Source: Geminocystis sp. NIES-3708
GTDB lineage: Bacteria; Cyanobacteriota; Cyanobacteriia; Cyanobacteriales; Cyanobacteriaceae
Length of the DNA stretch: 64,000 nt
NCBI RefSeq assembly: GCF_001548095.1
Contig: NZ_AP014815.1
Span: 3,471,656-3,535,655 of the forward strand
Direction: 5' to 3'
The notes under the pieces were generated by a model that ran no database searches, was not told the origin of the DNA, and saw only the letters and a list, made by a program, of their open reading frames with translations. How positions within the stretch are numbered: position 1 is the first letter of the stretch; each line of letters starts with the position of its first letter. The position numbers and the translations under genes are program-made. Shown here one piece after another: positions 46,976-56,041 of the stretch.

Positions 46976-48151
46976 ATGAATTTTGAGTTTGAATATACAA
47001 AGGTTGATAATGCTGATGAAGTGCAAAAACTAGGGGAAATTCTTTCTCAATGTTTCAACGCTGATATTAAAAAATGGGAAATTTATAGAAATAGAATTAA
47101 TATTGATGACTTGCGTGTTTTACGCCGAGGTAAAGATATTGTAGGAGGATTAGTTATATACTCTATGGCACAGTGGATTAGTGAAAAATCTATTCCCATG
47201 GGGGGTATTGCTGGGGTGGGAATTGCACCTGAATATCGTGGTAGTGGAGCGGCATTTACTTTAATGAGTCAAGCTGTCAAAGAGCTTTATCAACAAGATA
47301 TTCCCCTTTCTACTCTTTATCCTGCTACACAACGTCTGTATCGTAAAATAGGTTATGAGCAGGCTGGAAATTATTGTCAATGGGAAATTTCTTTATCTGA
47401 TATTTGTTTAAATTCCCATGAATTATTGATAGAAAAAATACCTAATCCTCAACCTCAATTATTTATTGATTTATATAAACAACAAGCAAGTAAAATTAAC
47501 GGTTATTTAGATAGAAATTTAACTATTTGGAAAACCATTCTTGATGATAATGAGGGTAAAATTTATGCTTATTGGGTAGGAGAAAAAAATAACCGACAAG
47601 GATATATTATTTTTCAGCAAAAAATGATTGAAGGAGAACTTTATTTAGTTATAAAAGATTGGATTGCTTTAAATCATTTAGCAATGAAACGTTTATGGAC
47701 TTTCATTCAAGATCATAGTTCACAAGTAAAAAAATGCTTATGGTATGGTGGAATAAACCAAGCTAAATTATTATTAATTCCTGAACAAAAAGCAAAAATT
47801 TTAAGTCATTTTATCTGGTTTTCAAGGATTATAAATGTAGTTAAAGCCTTAGAATTGCGTCCTTATCCTAATCATTTAGAAACAGAGTTAAATTTGACAA
47901 TTACTGATGAATTAATACCATCAAATACAGATAATTTTAAACTAGAAATTTCTAGAGGAAAAGGAAAGGTTATACAAGGAGGAAAAGGAGAAATAAAATT
48001 AAATGTGAAAGAATTAGCACCACTTTATACAGGATTTTTAACTCCTCAAGAATTATTGGATTTAGGCAAATTAGAAGCCAATGAAAAAGTAATAAAAAGG
48101 GCAACGGAAATATTTTTATTATCTACTCCTGCTTTAGCCGATTTTTTCTGA
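46976..48151 (+). CDS. Eis-like GNAT N-acetyltransferase
   Basis: A 391-residue protein of the Eis group. Residues 1-150 are the GNAT domain with the acetyl-CoA loop GIAGVGIAPEYRGSGAAFTLM. A second degenerate GNAT-like part covers about 170-290, and an SCP2-like C-terminal domain the rest (LELRPYPNHLETELNLTITDELI...). Eis-type enzymes acetylate amine groups of many small molecules and peptides. The cyanobacterial substrate is unknown. Single gene. Confidence 0.85.
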   Translation: MNFEFEYTKVDNADEVQKLGEILSQCFNADIKKWEIYRNRINIDDLRVLRRGKDIVGGLVIYSMAQWISEKSIPMGGIAGVGIAPEYRGSGAAFTLMSQAVKELYQQDIPLSTLYPATQRLYRKIGYEQAGNYCQWEISLSDICLNSHELLIEKIPNPQPQLFIDLYKQQASKINGYLDRNLTIWKTILDDNEGKIYAYWVGEKNNRQGYIIFQQKMIEGELYLVIKDWIALNHLAMKRLWTFIQDHSSQVKKCLWYGGINQAKLLLIPEQKAKILSHFIWFSRIINVVKALELRPYPNHLETELNLTITDELIPSNTDNFKLEISRGKGKVIQGGKGEIKLNVKELAPLYTGFLTPQELLDLGKLEANEKVIKRATEIFLLSTPALADFF

Positions 48152-48246
48152 GGTTTAGGTAAAGTAAACAAAGAAAAAACATATCATCTCAATGAAGATA
48201 ATCAATTAGTAAGGGAATAGAGCTGTTATTTGTAGCAAATAATTTC

Positions 48247-48327
48247 AAACCAAACCTAAAAGATGATTGTATAGCCTTAGTTAAAGATCTTGAATGGTGC
48301 TATAGAATAAAAGATAGGTTTTGGTTT
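48247..48327 (+). promoter_or_regulatory. Structured leader before the NDH-2 gene
   Basis: Outer stem: AAACCAAACCTA (48247-48258) with TAGGTTTTGGTTT (48315-48327), one bulged base. Inner stem: TATAGC (48270-48275) with GCTATA (48299-48304). The outer stem ends 4 nt before the GGAG ribosome site at 48332-48335. ACCTAAA (48254-48260) could instead pair with TTTAGGT (48154-48160), an alternative fold. No known riboswitch core is recognised. Confidence 0.4.
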
Positions 48328-48345
48328 ATCAGGAGTAATCGTAAC

Positions 48346-49524
48346 GTGAAAAAAATTATTATCGTCGGGGGTGGATTTGGAGGACTTTATACTGCTTTAA
48401 AATTGATACAGTTAGACTGGACACAACAACCAGAAATTATTATCATTGAGAAAAATGATCGCTTTGTGTTTTCCCCACTACTTTATGAGTTAATCACGGA
48501 AGAAATGCAAAGTTGGGAAATCGCACCTCATTATGCCGATTTATTAGCTAATACTCGGATTAAATATATTCAAGATACTGTCGCTGACATTGATATTAAT
48601 CAACAAAAAGTTATTTTAACTAATCATGATAGTTTATTATATGATCGTCTTGTAATTGCCTTGGGAGGAACAACCCCAACAGATTTAGTTAAAGGTGCAA
48701 CAGAATATGCAATTCCATTTCGCAGCTTAGAAAATGCCTATCAACTAAAAGAAAAATTACGACAATTAGAAAATTCTGAGCAAGAATTTATTAGAGTTGC
48801 GATCGTTGGGGGAGGTTATAGTGGTGTAGAATTAGCATTAAAAATAGCTGATAGATTAGGAAATAAAGGTAAAATTAGAATTATAGATCGAGGTAGTGAT
48901 ATTCTTGTAAACTCTCCTGAATTTAACCAAAAAACTGCGAAAAAAGCTCTTAAGGATCATCAAATTTGGCTAGATTTAGAAACAGAAATAGAAGAAATAA
49001 AAGAGCGGGAAATCACATTATCTTATAAAAATAAAAGTGATACTATTCCAGTCGATATAGTATTGTGGACAATAGGCACAAAGCCTGTCAAAATCATTAA
49101 TAAGTTACCATTACCCCAAAATAAACAGGGAAAAATCAATATTAACTCACAATTACAGGTAGAAAATTATCCTGAAATTTTTGCTATCGGTGATTTAGTA
49201 GAATGTTACGATCAAGAAAGAAAAGTGTTACCGCCTACAGCCCAAGTGGCTTTTCAACAATCTGATTACTGTGCATGGAATATTTGGGCAAGTTTGGAAG
49301 AAAAACCTTTATTACCTTTTCAATATCAACCATTAGGGGAAATGTTAGCTTTGGGGATAGATAATGCAACCTTAAGCGGTTTGGGGATTTCATTAAATGG
49401 TGATTTAGCCTATTTAGCTAGACGTTTAGTCTATCTTTATCGTCTGCCGACTTTTGAGCATCAATTAGAAGTTGCCTTCAATTGGATAACATCTCCCTTA
49501 ACAAATTTAATTAAGAATAGTTGA
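48346..49524 (+). CDS. Type II NADH dehydrogenase (NDH-2)
   Basis: A 392-residue flavoprotein starting at GTG 48346, with GGAG 10 nt before. Two Rossmann motifs: FAD site IIVGGGFGGLYTAL at the N-terminus, and the NADH site VAIVGGGYSGVELALKIAD around residue 150. IFAIGDLVEC carries the late FAD-binding Asp. The C-terminal part has hydrophobic stretches of the membrane-binding kind. NDH-2 passes electrons from NADH to plastoquinone without pumping protons; cyanobacteria have several copies, which may act as redox sensors. The preceding spacer has inverted repeats (48247-48327). Confidence 0.9.
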   Translation: MKKIIIVGGGFGGLYTALKLIQLDWTQQPEIIIIEKNDRFVFSPLLYELITEEMQSWEIAPHYADLLANTRIKYIQDTVADIDINQQKVILTNHDSLLYDRLVIALGGTTPTDLVKGATEYAIPFRSLENAYQLKEKLRQLENSEQEFIRVAIVGGGYSGVELALKIADRLGNKGKIRIIDRGSDILVNSPEFNQKTAKKALKDHQIWLDLETEIEEIKEREITLSYKNKSDTIPVDIVLWTIGTKPVKIINKLPLPQNKQGKININSQLQVENYPEIFAIGDLVECYDQERKVLPPTAQVAFQQSDYCAWNIWASLEEKPLLPFQYQPLGEMLALGIDNATLSGLGISLNGDLAYLARRLVYLYRLPTFEHQLEVAFNWITSPLTNLIKNS

Positions 49525-49657
49525 GAGTAAATTTTTTAGCGAAAATAGTGTTTTTTATAAAAAAAAGAGGTTGTGTAGTAATATTTTTAAGAATGCATCT
49601 TATTTTTAAAACATTTGCTCATTGCCTACTCTCACCAAAAAACTTTTTCAGCAAACC

Positions 49658-50660
49658 TTAATTAATATAACTTTCATATTTATTATAAATAGCTAATCCG
49701 GGTATTTCTTCATTAAAAATAAGAGGTTGTTTAAATTCTTCAGGAGGATATTCTTGACGAATGGCAATTAAAGGATTATAAAATTTTTCCCAGTCTTTTA
49801 ATAATCCTAATAAGGATTGAAATTGTCCAAAAGACTTTGCATATCGATTTTTTAAAGCAATATATTGCAACATTAAGGCATAGGTTTCTGGTTTATTTTT
49901 AATATTAGGAACTTGAATAATTTGTCCTAATTTTAAAAACATATCCGCATTAACCTGCACAATGACCATAAATTCTTTGATACTTTCTAAATTTTTATCA
50001 TAAAAAGTGTCAGCAATATCACCTACAGTTCTTAATAAGGCAAAATTACTCAAATCATATTGTTTAAATAAGTAAAGAAGTTTTAAACCTAATTGATCTT
50101 TACAAACAATTTCCAATGAATTAACATAGCTTTGTATTGCTGCCTTACCATCATCGCTTTTGATTTGAGGGACAATATTGGTTAATTTATGCTCTATTAA
50201 TTCTTTAAATTCTTCTGGTGTGTAGTTTTTTTTGTAGTAAATCAAAGACGAATTCGTAAAATTCTTGTTGTGCATAACTACGATAACGAGTTTCAGTAGC
50301 TTCAATTTTCAAAAAACTTTCTTTGGTTTCTAATGCTACTCGCAATAAATCCATACTATCTTTTAAACTTTCATAAGAGCCTGTATTCTGTTCTAATTGA
50401 CGATTTATCATTAAAAAATTGACAAATTCTCGACTGGTAAATTTCTCATTATCAATAGCTCTAATCATAACGGAAATATTTTTCAGGGAATTGAAACGAT
50501 CACGATATATTGCCTGTGTTGTCTCAGGAATTTCGTTTTTTCCTCCACCAAAAAGAGATTGAAACCATTCAAAAAAAGATTGACTACCCCACAAAGGGCG
50601 ATTGTACCAAGAAAGAGAGCGAAGCTCTGTGTTTTTCCTGTCATTAAGGTTCGTATTCAT
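49658..50660 (-). pseudogene. Frameshifted unknown gene (or slippage gene) split at an A8 run
   Basis: Two minus-strand frames overlap: an upstream part (50660-50205, 151 residues) and a downstream part (50305-49658). They join into a continuous protein at a run of eight A (plus T8, 50226-50233): reading CAA AAA AAC after loss of one A gives QKNYTPEEFKELIEH. With that correction the product is 333 residues, mostly helical and without TM segments. The family is not recognised. Options: a real frameshift mutation, a sequencing error, or a slippage/frameshift site used for expression. Both parts have ordinary codon use, so decay, if any, is recent. Confidence 0.7.
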
Positions 50661-50773
50661 AATTAAACTTTACCAGTGACAATGATTAATATGCTAAAAT
50701 TATCTTTAGTATTACACAATAATCTTAAAAAAGACAAGTAAATTTCTAAAAAAGTTTTCCCTTAGTAACATAA

Positions 50774-51418
50774 ATGAATATATCCATTGCTGATTTGAGA
50801 AAAAATTATACTCAAGGGGGATTATTAGAATCTTCTGCCAGTTTAGATCCTTTTGAGCAATTCCGACATTGGTTTGAAGAAGCGGTTTCTTCACAAATTC
50901 TTGAGCCTAATGCCATGACTTTAGCAACGGTTAATGAAGAAGGAAAACCCAGTGCAAGAATTGTTTTATTAAAAAAATTAGATGAAAAAGGCTTTACTTT
51001 TTTTACTAACTATGACAGTCATAAAGGCAAACACTTAAATCAAAACCCTTGGGCATCATTAGTTTTTTTATGGGGAGAATTAGAGCGTCAAGTACGTATT
51101 GAGGGTAAAGTAGAGAAAATTACTGCCCAAGAATCTGATGAATATTTTTCCAGTCGTCCTATTGGCTCACAATTAGGGGCATGGGCTTCCAACCAAAGTG
51201 AAGTAATACCAAATCGAGATGTATTAGAGATTAAATTAAAAGAAATTATAAAAAAATACCAAGGAAAACCAATTCCTCGCCCAGAACATTGGGGAGGTTA
51301 TAGAGTAATACCTCATTTAATCGAATTTTGGCAAGGTAGAGAAAATCGTTTACATGATCGTTTATGCTATACCTTAAAAAATGATCAACAATGGGAAAGA
51401 CAACGATTAGCACCATAA
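50774..51418 (+). CDS. pdxH: Pyridoxamine 5'-phosphate oxidase
   Basis: A 214-residue FMN enzyme that makes pyridoxal 5'-phosphate from PNP or PMP. Recognised blocks: MTLATVNEEGKPSARIVLLK, GFTFFTNYDSHKG, RPIGSQLGAWASNQS, and the C-terminal RPEHWGGYRVIPHLIEFWQG followed by RLHDR. The His and Arg of RLHDR and the Arg of the WGGYR loop are the substrate-phosphate contacts. Length and order are standard. Confidence 0.95.
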   Translation: MNISIADLRKNYTQGGLLESSASLDPFEQFRHWFEEAVSSQILEPNAMTLATVNEEGKPSARIVLLKKLDEKGFTFFTNYDSHKGKHLNQNPWASLVFLWGELERQVRIEGKVEKITAQESDEYFSSRPIGSQLGAWASNQSEVIPNRDVLEIKLKEIIKKYQGKPIPRPEHWGGYRVIPHLIEFWQGRENRLHDRLCYTLKNDQQWERQRLAP

Positions 51419-51435
51419 TACTCGAAACTTGGTAG

Positions 51436-51474
51436 GGGTGAATGGAATTCACCCACAAATAATGGTATTCACCC
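51436..51474. repeat. GGGTGAAT/ATTCACCC palindrome
   Basis: GGGTGAAT (51436-51443), GGA, ATTCACCC (51447-51454), and a second ATTCACCC at 51467-51474. It lies between the convergent pdxH and folE genes and may end transcription. A degenerate copy of the same word (GGGGTGAATGGTATTTGCCC) follows the hydrolase gene at 11036. Confidence 0.5.
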
Positions 51475-51499
51475 AATAATCAAGAATTAATATTATTTT

Positions 51500-52225
51500 T
51501 TAAAAAAAGTTGGGCTTATGACGAATTAAACCTAAAAATTCCTCACGGGTTTTATTCTCATCTTGAAACGCTCCTATCATAGCGCTGGTGACAGTCCATG
51601 ATCCGGGTTTTTGAACTCCGCGCATTGCCATACACATATGAGTTGCTTCCATTACCACTGCAACCCCTTGAGGATCCAGAATTGTTTGGATTGCTTCGGC
51701 GATTTGACGAGTAAGGCGTTCTTGTACTTGCAACCTTCTTGAGTACATCTCAACAATACGGGCTAATTTACTTAAACCAACTACTTTTTGATTAGGAATA
51801 TAAGCAACATGAGCCCTGCCCATAAAAGGTAACATATGGTGCTCACAAAGACTAAAAAAGTCAATATCTCTAACTAATACCATCTCGTTATGACCTTCGT
51901 CAAAAATAGCACCATTGACAAGTTTTTCCAACGATTGACTATAACCTTGAGTTAAAAACTGCATGGCTTCAGCCACTCTTTTCGGAGTTTTTAGTAATCC
52001 TTCTCGTTCTGGATCTTCCCCGACAGATTTTAACATGACAGTTACAGAATCCATCATTTGCTGTTTATTTTCTTCTTCTTGGGTAAGATTGATTTGTGCT
52101 ACTTGCCCATTATGGGTATTGCGATCGGGACGAGTAGCTATATTATTATATACATCGGTGCTAATGGTAGAAGAAAGTTCAGGAGAAGTCTTGTTAGAAT
52201 TAGAACCGTTGGAAAAGTCTGTCAT
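51500..52225 (-). CDS. folE: GTP cyclohydrolase I
   Basis: A 241-residue type IA enzyme making dihydroneopterin triphosphate from GTP, the first step of folate and pterin synthesis. After a 40-residue Asn/Thr-rich extension, the core shows [25 protein letters not shown], the Zn site [18 protein letters not shown] (Cys and His) and the second Zn Cys in [11 protein letters not shown], plus [23 protein letters not shown]. The N-terminal extension is not part of the enzyme family core. Confidence 0.95.
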   Translation of the reverse strand: MTDFSNGSNSNKTSPELSSTISTDVYNNIATRPDRNTHNGQVAQINLTQEEENKQQMMDSVTVMLKSVGEDPEREGLLKTPKRVAEAMQFLTQGYSQSLEKLVNGAIFDEGHNEMVLVRDIDFFSLCEHHMLPFMGRAHVAYIPNQKVVGLSKLARIVEMYSRRLQVQERLTRQIAEAIQTILDPQGVAVVMEATHMCMAMRGVQKPGSWTVTSAMIGAFQDENKTREEFLGLIRHKPNFF

Positions 52226-52381
52226 AGTTAATTAACAAATTAGTTTAATGATGTGATTGAGTGGGGATTTTCGTTACTTGAACTGTAAAAAGCTCAATAG
52301 TTTAAGATGTTTAAGAAATTTCTTCACTATAAACACCGCCACAAAAAAATTAATTTCGTGGTTTTAAAGTTTCATTGTAAT

Positions 52382-53110
52382 TTATAACGCCCCAATACTA
52401 GGCGTTATCGTTAATTGTTCAATTACTGCTTCTTGAGGAAGTAATACTGCTTGTAGAATGGTTTGGGCTACAGTTTCTGGCTTAAGCATTGCTGAACGAT
52501 TGAGATCTGCTTGTACGGTTTCAGTATCCCAAATTGGTGTATTAACTGAGCCCGGAGAAATAGTTGTAACTCGAATGCCGTTGCTTCTTTCTTCTAAAGC
52601 TAAACATTGACTAAAGGTAACTAAAGCAGCTTTACTAACTGCATAAGTTCCCCATTCAGGAAAATAATTACTAGCGGCAATAGATGCCACATTGATAATT
52701 GTACCTCGACTTTGTTTTCTCATGTGCGGTAACACCCCCATGACGCATTGAAAAACACTAGTCAAATTCAGATTTAATACTTCTTGCCAATCTGTTAAGG
52801 ATGTTTCTCGAAGAAAGTTTGTATAACCTATTCCTGCATTGTTGACAAGAATATCGATATTTCCTATTTCGTGGACAATAGCTTCTATATTCGCTTTTAC
52901 CTTGGATACTTCAGCTAAATCAGCAGAAACTATTTTGACTTTTACTCCATATTCAGAAACTATGTCTGCCACTGCTTGTAATTTCGCTTCAGAACGACTA
53001 ATTAAGCATAAGTTAATCCCTGATTTTGCGAAGGCGATGGCTGTTGCTTTACCAATTCCACTACTAGCTCCAGTAATGATAGCTGTTCGTTGATTTGGGG
53101 AATATTCCAT
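52382..53110 (-). CDS. Short-chain dehydrogenase/reductase
   Basis: A 242-residue classical SDR. The NAD(P)-binding motif TGASSGIGKATAIAFAKSG is at the N-terminus, followed by NNAG (LVNNAGIGY), and the catalytic Ser, Tyr and Lys in IINVASIAAS and YAVSKAA. The arginine in SRSEAK suggests NADP preference. Substrate unknown; 3-oxoacyl-ACP reductase-like members are the closest by eye. Single gene upstream of the folE spacer. Confidence 0.85.
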   Translation of the reverse strand: MEYSPNQRTAIITGASSGIGKATAIAFAKSGINLCLISRSEAKLQAVADIVSEYGVKVKIVSADLAEVSKVKANIEAIVHEIGNIDILVNNAGIGYTNFLRETSLTDWQEVLNLNLTSVFQCVMGVLPHMRKQSRGTIINVASIAASNYFPEWGTYAVSKAALVTFSQCLALEERSNGIRVTTISPGSVNTPIWDTETVQADLNRSAMLKPETVAQTILQAVLLPQEAVIEQLTITPSIGAL

Positions 53111-53301
53111 GATAAATTTTGCTTTCTTTTTCTTAAGTTAGTAAACTAAACTGGATTTAAACTTTAACTCGCTTCTATTAATAGAGTATCAGGTTAGTAG
53201 TTTCTCATAATGTGAAGTTTTGTAACAAAAATCACCCCTTACATTATAGCATTAATGATGAATAACTTGAATTAGGAGATAGTATTATGAAGGAATGTTC
53301 A

Positions 53302-54279
53302 TTAAGTTTCTAAAAATACTCCTAAGTTACGAAATTTTTGATACCTTAATTCTTTTCTGCCTTCGGCACTTAAACTGTCTAAATATTCCAAATTGTCTAA
53401 AATAGCTTTTTTAAGAATATTAGCTGTGGCTAAAGGATCTGAGTGAGCACATCCGGGAGGTTCTGGTAAAATTTGATCTATGATACCTAATTGTTTTAAA
53501 TCTTGTGCTGTAATTTTTAGGGCAATGGCGGCTTGATCAGATTTTTTAGCATCTTTCCATAATATTGCCGCACAGGCTTCAGGACTGGCTACGGTGTAAA
53601 CTGAATGTTCAAACATCATCAATTTTTCGGCGACTCCAATACCCAAAGCTCCTCCTGAGCCACCTTCACCGATTACAGTGGTTATAATAGGCACATCTAA
53701 GCTGAACATTTCTCTTAAGTTATAGGCGATGGCTTCCCCTTGTCCTAATTTTTCTGCTTCGACTCCAGCATAAGCTCCGGGGGTGTCAATAAAAGTGATA
53801 ATGGGCATAGAAAAACGATTAGCGTGTTCCATGAGACGCATGGCTTTACGATAACCTCCGGGGGATGCCATGCCGAAATTACGGGCTACGTTGTCTTTGG
53901 TATCCCTACCCTTTTGATGTCCGATAATAACCACTGCTCTGCCATCTAGTCTCGCTATACCGCCAATTAAAGCTGGATCATCATAGCCACGGCGATCGCC
54001 ATGTAACTCGAACCATTCATCAGTCATAGCTTGGATGTAATCAAGGGTAGAAGGGCGACGGGGATGACGGGCAATTTGTAATTTTTGGGAAGGAGTAAGA
54101 GTACTAAAAATTTCTTTTCGTAATTGTTCGGCTCTGTCTTCTAATTCTTGAAGTTGCCCTGAAACGTCCACTTGATTTTCTTCAGCTAAGTCTCTAATTT
54201 GACTAATTCTAGCTTGTAATTCTACTAAGGGTTTTTCAAATTCTAGTAAAAAAGTACGTTTTTGTTCTGTTTTTGCCAT
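53302..54279 (-). CDS. accA: Acetyl-CoA carboxylase carboxyltransferase subunit alpha
   Basis: A 325-residue carboxyltransferase alpha subunit. The N-terminal coiled helix ([23 protein letters not shown]) is followed by the crotonase-like core: [73 protein letters not shown] and [19 protein letters not shown]. The subunit forms an A2B2 complex with AccD and starts fatty-acid synthesis by making malonyl-CoA. AccD, AccB and AccC are not in the window. Confidence 0.96.
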   Translation of the reverse strand: MAKTEQKRTFLLEFEKPLVELQARISQIRDLAEENQVDVSGQLQELEDRAEQLRKEIFSTLTPSQKLQIARHPRRPSTLDYIQAMTDEWFELHGDRRGYDDPALIGGIARLDGRAVVIIGHQKGRDTKDNVARNFGMASPGGYRKAMRLMEHANRFSMPIITFIDTPGAYAGVEAEKLGQGEAIAYNLREMFSLDVPIITTVIGEGGSGGALGIGVAEKLMMFEHSVYTVASPEACAAILWKDAKKSDQAAIALKITAQDLKQLGIIDQILPEPPGCAHSDPLATANILKKAILDNLEYLDSLSAEGRKELRYQKFRNLGVFLET

Positions 54280-54398
54280 ATATTTTGTCTATCTATCTAT
54301 AATAAAACCGTTTTTTATATTTTTTAATGTGATAAAAATTTTCCTTTTATACAGTATAGAATTTTATGACATAAACCAGAATATTTAGGGATTTACTA

Positions 54399-54860
54399 TT
54401 AAGGAAGCCAATTTTCATCGAGAATTTGTTCAAAAGGTGCAATAGGTTTTTCAGGAAAAGTATCAAGGGTAAGTTGAGAATATTGAGAAGCAATGTCTCG
54501 TCCATCTTGATAACATTCCTCAAAAACATCTTTAAGATGGGGTTTAAGGCTTGGACTATCTTTTAAAATACGTTTGATTTGTTTACGAAAATTGATAATT
54601 TCTCTTTGCCAATATCCTCGATTTATTTCTTTTTCTGAATCCCAATAGCGAAGAATCAGTAAATGTTCAATTAACCTCATCAGTAAACTCTCAAGTTTTC
54701 TTTTATCCCTTCGACTCAAATCCAAAACTTCCTCAATTAAATTATTCCAATCAAGAGAATCTAAATCTCTTTTTTTTAATTTGTTTACTGTTTCCAACAC
54801 CCAGAGATTATAGTCTGTGTCATATAAATCTTGTTTATTTTTGATTAATTCTGCTACCAT
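54399..54860 (-). CDS. DUF29 family protein
   Basis: A 153-residue helical protein of the DUF29 family, which is abundant in cyanobacteria: LYDTDYNLWVLETVNKLKKRDLDSLDWNNLIEEV, then SLLMRLIEHLLILRYW, and a FPEKPIAPFEQILDENWLP end. No function is known. It is a small single gene between accA and menA on the same strand. An overlapping 60-codon frame on the same strand is not real. Confidence 0.88.
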   Translation of the reverse strand: MVAELIKNKQDLYDTDYNLWVLETVNKLKKRDLDSLDWNNLIEEVLDLSRRDKRKLESLLMRLIEHLLILRYWDSEKEINRGYWQREIINFRKQIKRILKDSPSLKPHLKDVFEECYQDGRDIASQYSQLTLDTFPEKPIAPFEQILDENWLP

Positions 54861-54985
54861 TGCTCTGTTCTTCTTTTTCTTGATAGTCTGATTATAACTT
54901 TTAATAATAATGTTCTATGATCTTTGATTCTTGTTATAAATTGTTTTAAAGTTACGATTTTTTTAGATCGAGAAAAATTAATAGT

Positions 54986-55924
54986 TTAATAAATTATATT
55001 TGTTGGCAATATTAAAGAAATACATAATAATAATCCACTGATAAAGTGTAGATTGACAGCGATAAATTTACTGTTTTTTACCTTTTCTGGTTGATTATGA
55101 TATTGGTTAACGTGGTTCGTTAATTGATAGGCAATGGGCATACTTAACAATACTATTAAAGCACTATAGGGTAATATCTTCATCGCTGTCAGCAGAAGAC
55201 ATAAACCATAAAATAAAATTACGGAAATTGTTAATACTTTTGAGCCTAAATCTGTACCGAGTCTGACGATGGGTGATTTTTTCCCTGCGGCTATGTCGTC
55301 TTTTATTTGATGAAAATGAGAACAAAAAAGGATAATTGATGTTGATATACCGATAATACTTGATGCCCAAAAAGATGATACTGAAAATACTTCAGTTTGA
55401 CTATAATAAGCGGCAGCGATCGCCATAGGACCAAAAGTTACAAAACAAATAATTTCTCCTAAACCTACATAACCGAAACGAAAAGGAGGTCCTTGATAGC
55501 TATATCCTAATGCACAACAGGCAATAATTAACCATAATAAAATCCAATCTTTAAGCCAATAATTGATTAGCAAAATCCCACCTAAACCCAAGAGTAAACA
55601 TATAATACTAATCCAAAAGACAAGAGTTCGATTTCCTGTCAGATTGACCACTGAATGAGCTTTATTTACATCTATTCCTGTGTCCGAGTCAAAAACATCA
55701 TTACTAAGGTTAAGCCATGCAATAATTAAAATAGCTGACAATAAAAATATTACAAAAACGTTAGCTTGAAATATGCCCGTTTCAGTATAAGCTAAAGCAG
55801 TGCCAAAACTAATGGGAATAACCGCTACAGTGTACATGGGAGGTTTTATCGCCGCAAACCAAAGTTGACGTTTACTCAGTGATTGATTGACAATTAGGGA
55901 TGTTGTTTCATCGGTTATGGTCAT
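54986..55924 (-). CDS. menA: 1,4-dihydroxy-2-naphthoate phytyltransferase
   Basis: A 312-residue UbiA-family prenyltransferase with about eight or nine TM segments. Asp-rich motifs for Mg-diphosphate binding are present: NLSNDVFDSDTGID in the first half and HFHQIKDDIAAGKK in the second. It attaches the phytyl chain to 1,4-dihydroxy-2-naphthoate in phylloquinone synthesis. The divergent menF gene shares its upstream region of 117 bp, which suggests joint control. UbiE/MenG finishes the pathway. Confidence 0.93.
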   Translation of the reverse strand: MTITDETTSLIVNQSLSKRQLWFAAIKPPMYTVAVIPISFGTALAYTETGIFQANVFVIFLLSAILIIAWLNLSNDVFDSDTGIDVNKAHSVVNLTGNRTLVFWISIICLLLGLGGILLINYWLKDWILLWLIIACCALGYSYQGPPFRFGYVGLGEIICFVTFGPMAIAAAYYSQTEVFSVSSFWASSIIGISTSIILFCSHFHQIKDDIAAGKKSPIVRLGTDLGSKVLTISVILFYGLCLLLTAMKILPYSALIVLLSMPIAYQLTNHVNQYHNQPEKVKNSKFIAVNLHFISGLLLCISLILPTNIIY

Positions 55925-56041
55925 GATCTTTAATTGGATATGATAGTTGTAAATATCAATTAATTATTATTTTTTCTTAATTATCCATTGTCCATTGTTC
56001 ATAGTTAATTGTCCATCACAAATATTTATAGTATTAGCTTT

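Noticed and set aside
54347-54529. 60-codon ORF overlapping the DUF29 gene
   Set aside because: Same-strand frame shadow of the well-matched DUF29 gene, with no start signal.
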